64,000 nt of DNA from Isoetes taiwanensis. Taxonomy: Eukaryota; Streptophyta; Lycopodiopsida; Isoetales; Isoetaceae. A program made the position numbers and the translations under genes. Of the stretch, positions 60,797 through 64,000 are shown in pieces. Below the pieces are notes generated by a model. The model was not told the origin of the DNA. It worked only from the letters and a program-made list of their open reading frames with translations, and ran no database searches. Positions within the stretch are counted from its first letter, which is position 1; the number at the start of each line of letters is the position of its first letter. Where the stretch lies: positions 1 through 64,000 of the forward strand of contig JAJEKV010000925.1 in NCBI GenBank assembly GCA_021234155.1, given 5' to 3'.

Positions 60797-62754
60797 AGCC
60801 GGCAGAGAGAGAGTGTATGAAGAGTACCTAGATTCGCCAAGTGAAACGACTCACTTTTTTTTTTTCTTTTTTTTTTTAATATTTGGCACTTTCCTGTCTT
60901 CTTGGTTAAATAGGGTTTTGCAGAAACCCACAATGTAAATAAGACATCGGCCCACTACTATAATCGTACGTATACACGACGTCTCGTATAAAAAAGCTTG
61001 GACTATTTTCTGTGGTGGTTAAATAACGCCTTGTGATGAAGCACACTTTGTCATGTCAACTCCAACATTCTGCTTAGCCTAGATATTTCTCATATATCTT
61101 AATGGTTTTTTGTTTCTCTTATCATATTTGATGGTTCCTACTTACTTCAAGGTGAAGGACTTGAATTGTTTGAACCCAATCAGTTAATGAGCAAAATTTG
61201 ATGAACGCGGCACTAAAATTGGAAATGTAAAAGGAACGGAAAAGACTCCATTTGTTGTACCAGCACACTTATTGTTGTGGAGATGTTTTTCTTTCCTATC
61301 AACATCTTCATCACTTTCATTAGCAATTGGATTAGGGAAAAATAAAGTTGGTCAATGTTATAAGGTTTAAGCTGATTAACTCAACAATGTATGGCTTCTG
61401 GTGAGATAAAAACATATTGTATTTAAACTCTTGGTCAAACAACTAGCAAATGAATCAAGGAAAGAATGCTAAAGATTTGGCAAAGTAACTTTGCCCAACT
61501 CAAAGATATATTCAAATGGATGCTTTTAACCATAACTATCTACAAACACCTAAGGACTGAAAAATATCACAAAGCAAGGTTCAAACCTATGATCTTATGT
61601 TGCAAGACAAACACCTCATCAGACTTGCTAGTTCCGTACTCTAAATAAAAGAATATTATCATTATTTTTTTCAATACGTGAGAAATATAGAAAAGAGGTC
61701 CCATTTGCTAGTGCATGAAGGGGTAAGCAACAGGGTGGGTAACTTGGAACTGGAAACCAACTTTGGGCATGTAGTTGCATTTAATTGCATGGGAAGTGGT
61801 GGGGAGTCATAATGTTACAAGCCAACTTTGAGACGAAAAATATCGTTTTTAGAGGGATGAAGATTACATGATAAAGTCTATATTTGATAAATTATGTATA
61901 AATATTGCAATAATATATCAAATATAGACTTTACGATCAAATATGTATCGACAGGTTGCGGTGCCAGGCTATGCTTCACTCTGAATCGAGATGCTAATAT
62001 AATTTGGTGTGTAAATGGGTAGCGCACTAGGCATGGGAGGGCTTTTTCTGCCAAACTCCATAAAATTAGAAAATATTAAAGTATGCCATACCTAAAGTTT
62101 TGGAGAAAATGTGAAGTATCGATGATATTAAAGTCAAAAAACACTTCTATAAGACTAAACTCAACCTAATGGCAGACTACAAAGAGCAATTCTACTTACT
62201 ACCATATATTAGTAGGCATAATCGGATATTGATTTCAGGATTTAGCGCAACTTCCCATCATCTTCATGTTGAGACAGGTAGATGGTATGATATACCAGAC
62301 ATGAGTGCCATTGCACAAGTTATCTTGACCCTATAGTGGAATCTAAATTCCATTCATTTTTACAATGCCTGGCTTGTAAATACATCAGGATAAAAATGAT
62401 AAAAGGTGTCCTACTTTGCTCGAACTCTTGTCTCTCCCACCAAATACTTCGAATTCTTACATAAAAGATGTTTGGAAGGAGAAGGTGGGGAAATTATAAA
62501 TTTGTTTATAAATATGGGTACTCGAAGAAAATGGTGCTTTGATTAGCAATCTAACATTTTATGCAAAAATTTTTCATCATATGGGCTGGTGTCTATAATG
62601 GCAATAGTCGTCATCGTGATCGTCATCGTGTTGTCGTGTATGATTATCTTTGATAAACTCCATGTTTTTGAAGTCGATAAGCTATGATTTTCTTATATAA
62701 AAACTGTACGCTATATGTGTGTTTATGCGTTATACCATGGTATATAGTATCTTT
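60797..62754. other. No gene seen; GIP1-like 5' flank then unique DNA
   Basis: 60797-60900 is the leader of the minus-strand GIP1-like gene and includes a long A-tract on that strand. The rest has no recognisable coding sequence. It contains the inverted repeat at 61873-61932. Confidence 0.4.
61873..61932. repeat. Perfect 17-bp inverted repeat
   Basis: AAAGTCTATATTTGATA (61873-61889) and its exact complement (61916-61932) with a 26-nt AT-rich spacer. It could be a small MITE core or a transcript hairpin. Confidence 0.9.
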
Positions 62755-62885
62755 GGGTTTGCCCCTGGGGAGGCAAACCCTTATTTAATAAGGTTGAGCT
62801 ATCCTATAAGTATATGCTAGAATATACTCGAGAATATATTGATGGTACTTCTAATAGATTGTACCACTATAAATTAGCGGTCATT
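62755..62885 (+). repeat. Hairpin repeat B, copy 4
   Basis: GGGTTTGCC (62755-62763) and GGCAAACCC (62772-62780) form a perfect 9-bp stem. Then come TTATTTAATAAGG, TATCCTATAAGTATATGC, TAGAATATACTCGAG and TTAGCGGTCAT. Same module order as the other B copies. Confidence 0.8.
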
Positions 62886-64000
62886 TGCATTCCTAAATCA
62901 AAGGATGGTCCAGCAGAGTTACTTAGGCAGCGAATGGCTTCGAGGTGATGATTCTTAGCTCTCCACGATAACCATATATTTGTTTCTTTCCCGTGGCAGA
63001 GTTATTGCAATTTCCTTTTCAAGAGGGCAAGATAATATTGAACACTCAGGATTAAATACTTGAATCAAAAGTGTTTATCAAACTGAGGTAAGAGCGGGCG
63101 CTGGAAAGCTTCAATTAGATGAATCTTGAGAACAATGAAGTTCTACGAAATCAGGTCGTTTACGCCTCGTGGGATTTCAAAAGACCACAGGTATTTGATG
63201 AAAGCCCCCAGAAGGGACTCTAAAACTTTTACAGTATTCACTTGACCACAATTGTAGCATTGAAACTTGTCTTCTTCATCTTACTTTGCCCCAGTAGCCC
63301 ATTAGGGTACGGCAGGGTGTGGGAAAATGGATGGTCTGGTGTTGGAAATAAAGATGCATTAAGGTTTATCTCTTTGAAGATTTGAAAAAGAGTATACTGA
63401 GAGGATAATCACGATGTTATCTTGATGCATTTATATCTAGCATTTTCAACATGAAAAGCGGTGTAATTTTAAAGAGGCGCATATCGGCATTTAGAGTTAG
63501 ACTGCTCGTTCTTAGGTGGATCGTTTTAAGTGGCTATGTGTGAACTTATGTTGCGGTTATACCTAGAAAGAAACTTCTACTTGAGGAGCGGTTGGTTTGA
63601 ACAACCAGTAAACTATAATTGATGCGCGCAAAATCCTAAGTCTTTTATTGAGTTATTTTTCACGCGGCGATTCATTCGCGAGGTCAGCGGAATCCTGCGA
63701 TGAAAAGGCTGCTTACAGAAGTGAAGTAATTCTTCACGCTTTCAACTTCTTTGTTATTGAAAAGGCACTTGCTGGGCATTTCATGGCGGACGTTGAAATG
63801 GGAACCGGAGACCTGCAACATGGAAACTGGGATCGTGCCATCGCGTGAGGTTTTAGATTTTTCTTAGTGCAGGGCGCTGCGAGATCCCGCCTGGTGGGGA
63901 TAATGTTGCTCAGGAGTTTAGACGCCAACTTAACCGGCAGAGCCTCTGCAGGTACAAATTCAGCTTTGATGCTTCTGTTTTTGAAATGCTCGCTATCTTC
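62886..64000. other. No gene seen
   Basis: Unrecognised short frames only (for example 66 codons at 63648-63848). No repeat shared with the rest of the window was noticed. Confidence 0.35.

Overview
This window reads as nuclear DNA of a land plant with a large, repeat-rich genome. Plant-type genes are present: a histone H2B, a GBF-interacting-protein-1-like gene, a plant-type protein disulfide isomerase, an AMSH-type deubiquitinase, TRAPPC8/TRS85 and a C2-GRAM protein. Copia, gypsy, LINE and Helitron remains surround them. The H2B core and the large share of decayed transposons would suit a seed-free plant such as a fern or lycophyte. That is an inference only; no species can be fixed from this sequence.

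Layout. 0.2-7.6 kb: an LTR retrotransposon remnant (gypsy-like gag and protease, Copia-like reverse transcriptase, 1.2-kb direct repeats) inserted into a LINE. 10.8-11.4 kb: an intact intronless H2B gene on the minus strand with a recognisable S-phase-type promoter. 12.9-14.5 kb: a Copia integrase scrap next to a tandemly duplicated gypsy integrase and a chromodomain. 15.0-17.7 kb: a minus-strand LINE. 19.3-20.1 kb: the last four exons of an AMSH-like JAMM deubiquitinase, with no visible 5' part. 22.5-26.4 kb: clusters of the 12-mer GGAAACCTCCCC in both orientations, bracketing a lone TRAPPC8 exon. 30.0-32.3 kb: an 11-exon PDI gene with indels in three consecutive exons. 38-44 kb: Helitron 3' ends, hairpin repeats and a C2-GRAM gene fragment. 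45.0-48.1 kb: a plus-strand LINE with a YADD motif. 55.7-60.8 kb: a GIP1-like gene with several reading-frame breaks.

Only the H2B gene is intact end to end. The other conserved genes are truncated or frame-broken, so the window is either a gene graveyard or carries uncorrected single-base indels. Several short repeat families not explained by the named elements are dispersed over it: two hairpin families (around 32.6, 38.2, 40.7, 44.6, 48.6, 54.8 and 62.8 kb), an 85-bp unit, and many short tandem duplications, two of which hit splice sites of the AMSH copy. No tRNA, rRNA or CRISPR array was seen. The coding genes show no operon-like or pathway relationship to one another.
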